Shown here: piece by piece, positions 32,125-42,312 of the stretch | Position numbering within the stretch: position 1 is the first letter of the stretch | Layout of the letters: the number at the start of each line of letters is the position of its first letter | Assembly (NCBI GenBank): GCA_037042915.1 | Contig: CM073195.1 | Coordinates: 992,001 to 1,056,000, forward strand | Direction of reading: 5' to 3' | Source: Auricularia sp. M13 | Lineage: Eukaryota; Basidiomycota; Agaricomycetes; Auriculariales; Auriculariaceae | DNA length: 64,000 nt | Position numbers and translations under genes: made by a program | Notes under the pieces: model-generated | Databases searched by the model: none | What the model saw: the letters and a program-made list of their open reading frames with translations, nothing else | What the model was told of the DNA's origin: nothing

Positions 32125-32200
32125 TATTCTAGGATCCACTGCGGTTCACCTTCGGCCTCCATCGCCTCCATCAACTCAGTAATCGGGAATCGCACTGACA
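32125..32200 (-). pseudogene. Fragment of a further family A gene (3' end only)
   Basis: The minus strand reads ITELMEAMEAEGEPQWIL and then stops, matching the last residues of the A family (IKELMxALGxEGEPxWI). No upstream A sequence is left between this and A2. It shows that at least one more copy was once here. Confidence 0.6.
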
Positions 32201-32333
32201 CACCACTACGCCACGAAGTGGTCCAGTTCAATTCATCTTCGTGCATCGCGACTTATGCAGACTCATGAGTCATTTTCTTGCGCAGAGAGTTGCATTGGCA
32301 ATGATACTGTACATTTGGGGAGGGGACGTGAAT

Positions 32334-32898
32334 CTACCAGCCAGGAATCCATTTCGGTTCTCCCTCGATCCCCAGTACGCGCATCAACTCCTTGATCTTG
32401 TACACCGGTAGGCAAAATGATGAGACGGGTTTATACCTAGTCGAGTACGCGAAGTGGACAATGTCACCGGCATCGACATCCGGTGACGATTGGGCCGGCG
32501 CCGTGGTCAGTTGCGCGAAGAGTGCGATGCCTAGGCCCGCCGCCGCGTCCTGCAAGATTGCGCCTTTGCGCAGCCATCTCCACGCCCACGGGTCAATGCT
32601 AGGGGGGCGTTCAATGGCGTGCGCCTTGTCGAAAGCATGAACAGCGGAGTCGGGGAAGTGAAACCCATAGTAGCAGGAGATCCCTTTGGCAGCCTCGGCC
32701 TTGACGGTGTCCGGCATTTCAGGTGGATCAACGAATTCGGTAAAGATGTCAACGCTGCAGTTTGTTAGCGTGACTGTGCGATATAATTCTGGCTACACAC
32801 TCGGACGGGTTGGGTATTGACGGCAGCCCCGGACATGTGAAGTTGCTAAGTCCAGCTGGTGCATGCAGCAAAGGAGGTATCGAGCCAATAGAGACCAT
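32334..32898 (-). CDS. Family A small protein, copy A2 (divergent from B1)
   Basis: Exon 1 32898-32801 starts MVSIGSIPPLLHAPAGLSNF. Exon 2 32754-32334 follows a 46-nt phase-2 intron (GTGTGT...CTGCAG). Total 172 residues. The core is VDIFTEFVDPPEMPDTVKAE, ISCYYGFHFPDSAVHAFDKA, DAGDIVHFAYSTR, CLPVYKIKELMRVLGIEGEP, KWIPGW. It carries an insertion before DAGDIVHF (Ala/Pro/Ser-rich) that is shared with A4 but not A3/A5. Its ATG is 273 bp from that of B1 on the opposite strand, so the two should share regulation. Function unknown. Confidence 0.65.
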
Positions 32899-33171
32899 GA
32901 CGATGGCGAGGATTGTCTTGGTGTGTGGCAGACAAAAGGATGAGCAACCGCCGGAGAATACCGTCGAGCGCGGTTGGGCTGATTTGTAGCTCCGATTCGC
33001 CAAACAATCGATTTCCGCCACACCACAACCACCACGTTCCGTTTTAGTTCAAAGTCCTGATGATCGATTTACACCACGTCTCGTACCACGCGGGCTTGGT
33101 ATACAAGTGCAAGCTCCGGACCATCGGTTTCCGCCGCGTCTCTCACCCCCACTCACCAATCGCTCACCGCA
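32899..33171. promoter_or_regulatory. Shared promoter region between A2 and B1
   Basis: A block at about 33015-33058 resembles the A5/B2 spacer at about 42967-43030 in several short runs: CCGCCACA, CCACCACGTT, TTTAGTTCAAA and ATCGATT, in the same order. Intergenic sequence kept between duplicated pairs suggests a working bidirectional promoter or recent duplication. Confidence 0.55.
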
Positions 33172-34477
33172 ATGGCCAACCCACTTCAAGTTCGGTGTTT
33201 GACTTATGCGTTTCCCTGTACCCTGGGCAGCTCAGGAGGCGACTCCTACTCATTCAGCCTTACCCTCACCCGCGAAGTATTGGAGAATGCTGACAGAGTT
33301 GTACGTCCCAAGTGGTATACCACGAATTCAAGTTTCCTAACTCAGGACCGATCCTAGGTCGTCATTTATGCCCTTCGGCCTGATCAAGAAATTGTGAATG
33401 CTTATCCCACTTCCATCGATTTTCATGCCTGACTCAGTTATCCTAGGAAACCAGCGGTTCCCCGAATTCTTTGGGTATTCTTCGTGGCTCGGTCATCGAG
33501 GAGTTTCCGCCAGGGGTACGTACCGGTTTTGTTCGCGAATGCTAAGACTTAGCAAGCATGCAGCCCTCGATTTCTGCCAGCCGTGCGACCCGCAACACCC
33601 GCTTTACGTTGGCTTTCGACACAGCCAGTGGTTACGACACTAATCCTCGGAATCTAGAGGCGCTCTGGAAACCTGGTGGGGTAACCTTCCTTTTTTGTTG
33701 CCCACGTTCTAACCAAAGTGTGTATCAGTTTACAAAACGACGCTGTACAACGTCATCGATGGCATGGATTCCTGTGACGTCCTCGAGGAAGACCCGATCT
33801 GGGTTTTCGTCGACAAGAAGGATGCGATGCCTCTCAATCGTACAGTCTCAATGCCTCGAGGTGGAGGCAAAACAGTGTTCCCCGACCTCAGCATTGTGAT
33901 GTATATCGGCTCCACGATCAGCAGCCATCGCCTCTCCCGGCGACGCTTTCTTCCCGTTCTCGTAGAACTGAAGAAGGCTATCTCTCGCAAGTTCACTGTT
34001 AACGGTCATCCAGACCCCGCCAGGCATGAGGCCCGGAACCTCATTTTCGCATCGTTTCGCGTAGGGCAGCGGCAGATCGAGCTCTCAGCATTCCTGCACA
34101 TGAACAAGGTCCAGGACCAGTCGGCCATCATCTTGCTTGTCGGGGTTGGCCCGTGGTTCAGGTACCTCGTCGCGAGCAGGCAGGACATTTTCTCGTCCCC
34201 GATGGTGCAGTTCGCTAAACTGCCAGAATCCGTCATCGAAACCCTCATCAACAACGAATTGGAAGGCATGGTGGACGCACGATCGGACGAAGAAGACGAC
34301 AACGCGACCCACGGTCAGGACCAGCAAGATGACAACGCGGGCCCCGGTGCCGCCCTTAACATGAGCTACTTGCCTGGTTGGTCCGATCCTGTGATGGTGG
34401 GAACTCCTGAAGCGACTCGCATCTTGAACCTGGTGCGCGCTCGGCTGCATACCATGATGAGCACTGGCCACATGTAA
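33172..34477 (+). CDS. Family B protein, copy B1 (PD...ExK nuclease-like signature)
   Basis: I do not recognise the family by name. Exon 1 33172-33300 (MANPLQVRCLTYAFPCTLGS) is followed by a GTACGT intron to 33357. The middle exons are only partly resolved. From about 33590 the frame reads TNPRNLEALWKP, then after a 51-nt intron VIDGMDSCDVLEEDPIWVF. Next is a conserved block SMPRGGGKTVFPDLSIVM ... RRRFLPVLVELKKAISRK, then LLVGVGPWFRYLVASR and a C-terminal acidic/Gln stretch ending MMSTGHM. The spacing of PD and ELK (~28 residues) resembles the PD-(D/E)XK nuclease fold. This is a pattern match only. It is divergent from A2. Confidence 0.6.
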
Positions 34478-34721
34478 TTCACGCGACTTCGAACGATGTA
34501 GGTAATTGATGACTTTGTTTGCACCATGGATATGTCTGTTGTCCTCCTGCAATCGCTGTTGTTACTCTTCTGATCACACCGTCTACGCACGCTGTTGGAG
34601 TATATACGGGCTGCGCAGCGTACAGTATTTGTCACCATTATGCATTTATATGCCACCGCGGAAAGACAAGTCGAGAATTGGTACCTGTACATTTATTTGT
34701 TCTTGGACCACGGGGCTGAGA

Positions 34722-35268
34722 TCAGACAAGAATCCACTCCGGCCCACCTTCGATTCCCAGCGCCTGCATCAACTCCTTGATCTTAAAGACGGGCAGGCAC
34801 TGCGATGTGACGGTTTTGATCCTGCTCGTGTACGCAAAATAGACGATGTCGTCGTGGTTCTCAAACGGTTGGAGTCGCGTGAAGCATCGGATGCCGAGGT
34901 CGTCAGACACGTCGTACATTATCTGGCGCCTGCGCATCCGAGTCCAGCTTTTCGGGTTACTGCTAGAGGGGCATTCGATTTGCTGCGCCTCGTTGAATGC
35001 GTGGACGGCGGCGTCGGGAAAATAAAATCCATAGTAGCACGTTGCCCCCTGTTCAGCTTTGGCCTTGATTGCGCCTGGCATCTCGGGTGGTTCGGCGAAC
35101 TCGGTAAATATCTCAGGGCTACGTATGTAACGTCAGCATCGCCGTCGCTGGCACATGGTGCACACACTTGGACGGTTTGCTTCTGGGCTCCGGGTCGCGC
35201 GCAAAGCGCGTATAGTCGTAGTCTCCGCCCGTCATCAGCGAGGGAGGGACCGAGAAAATCGTGAGCAT
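34722..35268 (-). CDS. Family A small protein, copy A3
   Basis: Exon 1 35268-35168 (MLTIFSVPPSLMTGGDYDY) and exon 2 35118-34722, joined by a 49-nt phase-2 intron, give 165 residues. Both exon lengths (101 and 397 nt) equal those of A5, and the proteins agree at most positions, so A3 and A5 are the closest pair. The core is PEIFTEFAEPPEMPGAIKAK, TCYYGFYFPDAAVHAFNEA, HDDIVYFAYTSR, CLPVFKIKELMQALGIEG, PEWILV. Unlike A5 it has no B gene upstream; A4 takes that place 160 bp away. That arrangement suggests its partner was lost. Confidence 0.65.
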
Positions 35269-35428
35269 GACGGCGACGAAGATGAGTAGGTATTCTAAAG
35301 TGTGGCAGCTGGGAAGAAGACAAGGAAGATGGTCACCACCGGCTGGTGCCGCCGCGGCCGCCACACGCTTCCTACGCGGAGCTCGTTCAATTCATTTTCT
35401 CGCAATCGTGACTGGCATAAGTACTGTA

Positions 35429-36063
35429 CTAGGCGCCTGGCCGTGAGCTATTACAATCCCAGCCAACTATCCACCGCGGCTCGCCCTCAATGCCTAGCGC
35501 GTCCATCAGCTCTTTGAGCTTTCCCGCCGGCAGACACAGCGTTTTTGCGAATGTGTGGCGGCTCAAGTACGCACAGTGGACGATGTCGCCGTCGTCGACA
35601 TCCCCCGAAGCATCGGTCGGCGACGCCATGGTCAGGTGTGTGAATAATTCGATGCCGAGGCCGTCAGCCGCGTCCTCCAGCATCTCGCTCTTGCGCTGCC
35701 ACTTCCACGCCCACGGGTCAACGTCAGGGGGGCGTTCAATCGCGTGCGCCTTGTCGAAAGCGCGAACCACGGCATCGGGGAAGTAAAATCCGTAATAGCA
35801 GGTAACGCCCTCGGCAGCTGCTGCCTTTATCGTGTCCGACATTTCTGGAGGTTCGACAAAATCTGTGAATATAGGAACACTGCGGTTTATTAGTGTCGCT
35901 TATCGCTTGATAATACTACTCAGTCACGATCGAGCACGCACTCTGACCATGAGCGTTGAATTCCAGGAGGCGCCATCAACGTCGACCTCAACTTTGGAGA
36001 TCTGGAGCTCGCGTCTGCAGCGATTGCATGCAGCGATGGAGGCATTTGATGAATGGCGGACAT
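35429..36063 (-). CDS. Family A small protein, copy A4
   Basis: Exon 1 36063-35942 (MSAIHQMPPSLHAIAADASS) and exon 2 35879-35429 join through a 62-nt phase-2 intron (GTGCGT...CCGCAG), giving 190 residues; an ATG at 36150 in the same frame could add 29. The core is VPIFTDFVEPPEMSDTIKAA, TCYYGFYFPDAVVRAFDKA, DDGDIVHCAYLSR, LCLPAGKLKELMDALGIEG, RWIVGW, with a C-terminal extension DCNSSRPGA. It resembles A2 more than A3. Upstream, 125 bp from its ATG, begins a young LTR element, and beyond that lie traces of an A/B promoter and B end. Confidence 0.65.
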
Positions 36064-36187
36064 GACGAAGCCTGAGAGAATTCTACCGTGCGGTGGCGGA
36101 AGAAGGTCGAGTTCCAACGAGCGGAGACTGCCGCCAGTGTCCGCCACCATGATGCACTGTGCGCTCGCGATGTATCAAAGTCTATAT

Positions 36188-36395
36188 TGTTAGCGTAACC
36201 CCGAGCCGGGCCGATGAGAGCACGAGCAGCGACCAAAAAGAGTGTCTTGGTGTCCGTATGTCGTAGGTACACGAGGTAGAAACCACAGGACGAGAGCGGA
36301 CAACAAGATGGGGAAAACACGTACAAACGAACCAATGCTGAACACGTACGCGGTGCGGAAACATAAATCAGCCTCCGGGATCCGTAATGCTAACA
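36188..36395. repeat. Left LTR (208 bp)
   Basis: Direct repeat of 37476-37683; starts TGTTAGCG and ends GCTAACA, with the left target duplication just before it. Confidence 0.88.
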
Positions 36396-37475
36396 CTCCC
36401 CCTGTTTTCGCAGAGCGTACACGGTCAGACGCTCCCCCAGAAACCCACAGACCAAGCCAGCTCAGGTGAGCAAACACGAACAGCGGTCCAAAGTTATGAT
36501 CCGGCGTCGTCCTCCAAAGCGTGATCCTCATCCTCCAAAACGGTGTTGTACCGTCAGCGGTAGAGCGATTGCCACCTGGTATACTCCCAGGTGCGTCCAC
36601 ACACATCCTGATGAGGGAGGGGAACTGGCGCTGATGAAGCACCGCAGTCAACTCCAGCGATCGCGAAGAGACCCGGTATACACCCGAGTGTGCTCCAAAA
36701 TCCAGATGTTCTGGAAGTGAGCAGGCCCCACAGCAGGGGCCACCAGCGACGAGGCGAGAAGACAACATTGTCAGGCGAAGCCGGACGAGACACGATGTAA
36801 TGCTGAACGACGATTGTCGAATTGGTGGATCGGCATCGGCATAGGGTAAGCAAGCGAGGATGTCGATAGGGAGTACTGGCACACGTCATGGGCAACGAGC
36901 GAGAGGTAGTGACGCGGTCGGGCATTGCAGCAGCAGGATCGAGTACAAAGAATGAAGCGGTCCTGTAGAACAAGAAGTCGCCTGGATTGCGGGCAGAGGC
37001 CGGCATATGATGCCCAGGGGCGGACTGCAGGCACCAATCAGTGCAGGTCATCCATAACGAGCGCCGAACGGTGTCGAGACTCGGGAACGCCGAACGGTGT
37101 TGTCCAATGTGTGAAAAACGAAGTGGAGGCGGCGGGTCCTTATCCCACGGGCTCCTGGAGTCGTTGGGTCCTTATCCCGCAAACTCCTGACGCAAATCGC
37201 CCGATCCTTTGACCGGGGGTGGAGGCCGGTGGGTCCTTATCTGCACGCAACCTCCGAGTGCGCGCCGTCCGATCCTCTGACCAGGGACTAAGCGTGCGCG
37301 ACAGGCGGATCCGCTGACCAGCGCCAAGTCGCATGTGGGGCAAGGTACACCGACCAAGCGACCACACGGCCGTAGACTGGTCCGAGCTACCGCTGTAACC
37401 CGGGGTCCCGACCTAGCAAGATGACACGCTGCTACGTGCGGTTTTGGTGAACGGGGACCACCCGTGATCTTGTTG

Positions 37476-37683
37476 TGTTAGCGTAACCCCGAGCCGGGCC
37501 GATGAGAGCACGAGCAGCGACCAAAAAGAGTGTCTTGGTGTCCGTATGTCGTAGGTACACGAGGTAGAAACCACAGGACGAGAGCGGACAACAAGATGGG
37601 GAAAACACGTACAAACGAACCAATGCTGAACACGTACGCGGCGCGGAAACATAAATCAGCCTCCGGGATCCGTAATGCTAACA
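37476..37683. repeat. Right LTR (208 bp)
   Basis: Direct repeat of 36188-36395, nearly identical; followed by the right copy of the TATAT target duplication. Confidence 0.88.
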
Positions 37684-37869
37684 TATATCACGCAACCGGA
37701 TGGTCTGCTCGTTTGGTAGAGTCGATGGCGCGGGTAAGTACGCTCGAAATAGCGCATTCTCAAGTTTCAGTGAATATGTCGATCCAATTCGGTCCCAAAT
37801 ACAGCGGTTCACACGCCGGGATCCGTTGTGTGCATTGGGTTCGGCGTCTTGCGAAAGTGAGGCGCGTCG

Positions 37870-37930
37870 CGGAGAACATCGTCGAGCGCGGTTGGAACCC
37901 AACCACTGATATGAGCACTGGTCACATGCA
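37870..37930 (+). pseudogene. Remnant of an A/B pair (promoter piece and B end)
   Basis: 37870-37895 resembles the A2/B1 spacer at 32952-32977 (shared GTCGAGCGCGGTTGG). It is followed at once by GAGCACTGGTCACATG, which matches the DNA for the last residues of B1 (near 34460). The two pieces lie in B orientation and almost the whole B gene between them is missing. It is a fossil only. Confidence 0.45.
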
Positions 37931-37999
37931 ATATGCGAGAAAAGATATGGGTTTGGTTTCAAAATGAACGCGGAACGCGCCAGACTACTATTCAATTGG

Positions 38000-39800
38000 C
38001 TGACTTGGTACTTCCGTTCTCATGATCGTGTCAATCTCAGAAGCATCTTGAGCTTGCTCTGTGCACCGCGACCTATTACATTTGCAAGCTCACGCATTTG
38101 ATTTGAGCGCGAAAGGGCGAGTCGGGGACTGATACCAGTAACCAACTCCTAAAAGGTTAGACGATAGTCTATGCCTTTTTAGGTTGTTGGTTTTTCCTGG
38201 GTGGGGGGGTCTTTGAAACGATAAAATTTTCGGCCCGCTCAGCTCCGTTCCAATGGGATTTCAAGGACTGCCTCCGAGCTGCCTCCGTAGACTTGCCGTT
38301 TTGGTAACCGACCTTCAACTACTCTCTGGCCACCGTGCCTGGGACTCTCACAGCAGATTTATCATACAGCAGCTCCTCAAAAAACTCGAGCTGTCGTCTC
38401 ATCCAGTCATGGTATCGCTGAGTTGCAGATTGGCTTCGGAACACCCTCATTCGGGCATCCATCTTCGAAATGCCTTGCTGACCATCCTTCGCACCCCTGA
38501 GCCTTAGAAACAATACTGATAGACGATAAGATAGGCCCTGTGATTATTGTTGAAGTACCAGGGCAGGCTTGTGGGCAAGGATTCACAGGTACAGCTCGCG
38601 ATCGGGCGCGACGCCGCGATGTATCATGGACTCTCAGGAAGATTAAATCATATTTTCGCACTTAAAAAACATTTTTCTAAACCCTTTCATATACCTTTGG
38701 AAGCTTTCGCCTACACAGCTAACATGCTGTACGCCTCGCGCCCGTCTGAGCGGAGGTGCCGGGAACCGCCGAGTGATGGCTCTTTCCTCTCCCAGCGCAC
38801 GAGCGCGCAGGCAGGTGCTCTTGGGCAACTAGAAGCAAAGGGCCCAACATCTACTCTGTGCTCTGCATTGCTGCTCGCGACAGACCGTGCATCCCGGGCG
38901 TACCGCTGGTCCTCGCCATCTGCTACGCGACCTAGCAACACGTGTACCAGTACCACCAAGCAGTCGTGCTCCGGTTGCCCTGCTCTGTCGCCAGCCTCTT
39001 CACCATACAAGCAGTTTGCCCTCCTGCAATCACAATAATGGGCGACGTGCGGCTTGGTGACTGCTTGCAGTTCCTCCACCGGACCACTGCTGAAATTCGG
39101 ATCACTTGCTCTGCACACTGCGCATGGTTGGCCGTATTTTCCATCTACTTTTCCTCGTTTACTCGGCTTTCTGGGACTTGGCTTCCTTGCTGCAATCACT
39201 AGGCGGTCGATGCACGCAAGTCCCAGTCGTCCGGACTCCGGACTCCATCGGTTTTGCCGCGCATGGACTGCATGGTGATGGTCATGCCAGGCTCCTCTAC
39301 ATGCGGTGGTAGAGTTTCAAAACCACCCTGGTGTCGTCGATGCGCGAGTACAAAAATATTGTGATCGAAGTGAGCCTCTCTTGATTCTTCACATCAAATC
39401 GCTGTCATCGTCGTCCCTGCCCCGCCGAACTAATCCTCGTACCGTAGTAGCCTCAATGCTGGAACTCGCTCTCAAGCTGCTATTCCGTAGCCCAGACGAG
39501 CACGTGAGGATGACGCTGGCAGATTTACATTGTTCTTTGTGTACTCAGCGTCTCTGCATCCCTGTCGCCTCGTCTGCGTATTCGCTCGACGCAAACAAGG
39601 GCTGGTCACGACTCCCGCGGGTCTTCCGCTGGCTTGCACTATTCCACTTTGGGCTGATATCGCCGCATATGACATCGTGCTCCTCGGCTCTCCGCTACTG
39701 GGGATCGGGCCCGTTCTGACCCTGACTGAAGAGACTCCCTTGGACACCACCTGCTTCTGCAGCGCGCGCGTTTGGCATACCTTTATCCCATTCCACTACC
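38000..39800. other. Gene-poor stretch, ~1.8 kb
   Basis: Only short frames without protein character on either strand. A foldback sequence lies at 38140-38192: AACCAAC plus CTAAAAGG against their near-complement CCTTTTTAGG plus GTTGGTT. Nothing else was recognised. Confidence 0.45.
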
Positions 39801-40249
39801 AGCTGCCCAGAATCGAGCAGATGGACCCCATCCTGCGCCTCTTCGCCAATCAGAACCACCTGCCCATTCTCGTCCAACGCGGCGGGGGCAAAGAACGGTT
39901 TGGCACTGTCGCAGCATCTTGCTACCTCGCGGCCTTGGGCTTCAATCCTGTCTTCCATGGTTCGTGTCCCACGCTGGACAGCAGTGCTGCCATTGATCAA
40001 GAAGCTGCGCGCCATGCGATTTGGCAGTATCGAGACGAAGCAGCAGGAGGCGTTCGTGCAGAACCGGCGCAGCACGCTCTGGAAGCGGTAGTTGCTCCTC
40101 CAGCGCATGCCGGACAAGCCGCCCCCATGCTCGCTCGAGGTGCAAGGCGACTTCAGCGTGGATGAATGCGACATGCTCGTCCTGAGTTCTCGTCGGGCTC
40201 CCAGGTGTTTGCAAGTCCTAATTCCCGAAGTCCGTCGCGAAGTGCGAGC

Positions 40250-41100
40250 CGGACAAGTGGACGCGGATATTACAGGACGAGTTTGGGACGCGCACCAAGG
40301 CTGAGGATGACGTGGGCCACTGGAGGAAGATCATCCCCAACCGCTGCAACACCGGCGACACGGACCGGCAATGGTTCTCACAGCCGTGTTGGACGTCGAG
40401 CCAGCGTTTTGCGCACTTGCCAGCTCATTATCGTCTACTACAAGGGTCAGTACTACATCGTACAGTACGGCCAGTGGGACGGGTATCCGTACGGCCAGGG
40501 GCTCGATGTCCTGAAGTTCGTGCGCAATCCCGAGCTGGTGGCCAAGCTCAAAGCTGTCCTGGATGCCGACATGATGTACGAGCCCACGGAGGAGGATGTT
40601 GAGGCGTTTCAGAAGAAGGTAGACGATATGCAATAGGAGCTGAAGGAGAAACAGATGGCGGCGGACGCCTACAACCGCTACTGGGCAGACGAGCCACGCC
40701 CCTTCAACGTCTCGCTCTCGCGCGACACCGGCGCCAAGATCCTCGGGCTGATTGCCACGGCCACCGAGCGCGTGCCGATCCGCAAGGAGCTCGACTTCAT
40801 TACCGAAGGCCTGTTCTGCGAGTGGGGCCTGGGCCTGGGTGCTCGAGCTCGACCTGCACGTGCTGGCACGGCGGGAGTGGGCATCCGAGCGAGAACTGGG
40901 AACTGAGCACGCGGTTCAACAACTTGGAGGCCATCCGTGTCGAATGCGGCACGCGGCCGACGACAATGGCGCTTTGCGCTGGACGAGTTGCATGACGAGC
41001 GCTCGTTCCAACAGTGCGGTTAAACCAGACAGTTCCACGTGCATAGTTTCCCCGGGCTGCCAGTCCCACCTTCACAAATATAGCGAATAGGTCTGCACAG
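40250..41100 (+). pseudogene. Decayed fungal gene with a QYGQWDGYP motif
   Basis: The frame around 40425-40635 reads LIIVYYKGQYYIVQYGQWDG, then YPYGQGLDVLKFV. This motif occurs in a widespread fungal family of unknown function (recalled, not searched). A TAG at 40634-40636 interrupts the frame, which then continues in the same register (YNRYWADEPRPFNVSLSRDT, TGAKILGLI). Further on, near 40825, CEWAWVLELDLHVL-like residues need a change of frame. The frames upstream to about 39800 look partly coding but are broken too. It is most likely a dead copy of a host gene. Confidence 0.6.
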
Positions 41101-41333
41101 TCCAGGCCAGCATATCTGTTCTCAGGCGGCAACAAAAATCAGGCTTGAGAACTTCCTCAATTCCGTGCTATCGTTGTACGAATCTCTGCTCTTGCAGTCC
41201 AGGCCTCTGCTTTTCACCGCCAGCTTCGTCTGCGTTGCTCGTCGCGTGGACGTGCGCCACGAGCCTGTGTACGTACGGGCGTAATTAAAGCATCCAGAGC
41301 GGGAGACCGCTCCAAAAGTTCATGTGCGTCATG

Positions 41334-41782
41334 AGGCCCCCCGAAAATGCCAATTGAGGTCTCATCCGGACCTCGACCAATTTCGGTCCCGTTTATGAGG
41401 TCTGGAGGTGGCAAATTCGGTCCCATTTACCTGTAGGCTCGGAACAATCCGGATGTAATTTAATTCCGCGGAAGTAGCTCAGCACCATTAATTGGGCACA
41501 AACTCGCTCCAATACTGCTCTCAGGCCTTAATTCTTAATGGAGGAGATGTAAACATGCTTCCATAATGTGATGCTAAGCAAAATAGGTCGGAAAACCAAC
41601 TGGGGAGCTCCGACAGAGGTCTTCCTTGGGCGGGCCGAGAACCAAGTCTCGGTCCCGTTTACATGAGACCTGAGCCTGAGGGTTCCAATTCTCGGTCCCG
41701 TTTAGATGGGAGAAAGAGCCTCTGGAGGCCCGATTTTCGGTCCCGTTTAGATGGGACATATATCGGGATTTTCGGGGGGCCT
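41334..41782. mobile_element. hAT-like MITE, 449 bp (copy 2)
   Basis: Perfect 15-bp terminal inverted repeats (AGGCCCCCCGAAAAT) with an exact 8-bp target duplication, GCGTCATG, at 41326-41333 and 41783-41790. No coding frame for a transposase. Five subterminal repeats (CGGTCCCGTTTAGATGGGAC-like) start near 41384, 41418, 41651, 41694 and 41739. Length, end sequence (AGGCCCCC) and spacing of the five repeats match the MITE at 5453, although the repeat sequence itself differs. The repeats make short spurious frames on the minus strand. Confidence 0.9.
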
Positions 41783-42312
41783 GCGTCATGAAGTCGGTGC
41801 GGTCTCTGACTAGCGCATCAGCTTGGTATTATTACTCGCGGAGCTCGACGACGCGCGGGGCGGCTGCCCAGTGCGCGTGTGCAGATCTTATGCAGTGTAT
41901 TGTAGGTGGGAGAAGGCGGCGTAGATGGTTGAACAAATGTTTCAGGAGCGACCAGCAAGCAACTTGAAAGTTCTACCTAGCATCTTCGAATAAAGCAAAA
42001 AATAACAGTAGGGGAAGGGAGTCCAAGAGAAGCACAATATCTTGACTATTTTGTAAGTCTCACACTGGCAGAGAGCGAGCCAGCTCTGGCTTGGGAAGAA
42101 GTGGATCTGAAATAACTTGCTGAAACAACCGTAGCAAAGAGCCCAAAGGTATGAGCAGTAAGCAACGTCGTCGACGTATTTTCCACGTGTGAGTCTGTGG
42201 ACCCTCTGTCGGACCGAAGAAAGCCTTCTACCAGGAGTTGGTGACTGCCGCGGATCTAGCGGCGCTACGATACATCGATATGGAGAGTGCACGTGAATAG
42301 GACGTGAAACTA
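41783..42312. other. Intergenic between MITE copy 2 and A5
   Basis: About 530 bp, AT-richer than the neighbouring genes, without a convincing frame or repeat. Confidence 0.45.

Larger units (their letters stand above)
36188..37683. mobile_element. Non-autonomous LTR retrotransposon-like element, ~1.5 kb
   Basis: Two 208-bp direct repeats begin TGTTAG and end CTAACA. The whole is flanked by the 5-bp target duplication TATAT (36183-36187 and 37684-37688). The interior of ~1.08 kb has no recognisable gag or pol, so it is a TRIM/LARD-like unit that depends on another element. It looks structurally whole. The LTRs differ at about one position by eye, so the insertion is young. The interior has three spaced GGGTCCTTATC motifs (37134, 37166, 37231). 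Confidence 0.88.

Noticed and set aside
32899-33171. tRNA-like B box (AGTTCAAA) in the A/B spacers
   Set aside because: No A box or cloverleaf could be drawn at the right distance.
36188-37683. The two 208-bp repeats as a simple segmental duplication
   Set aside because: TG...CA ends and a 5-bp target duplication outside both repeats show an LTR element.
41574-41789. 71-residue minus frame with repeated HLNGTEN
   Set aside because: The repeats are the subterminal motifs of the MITE translated by chance.
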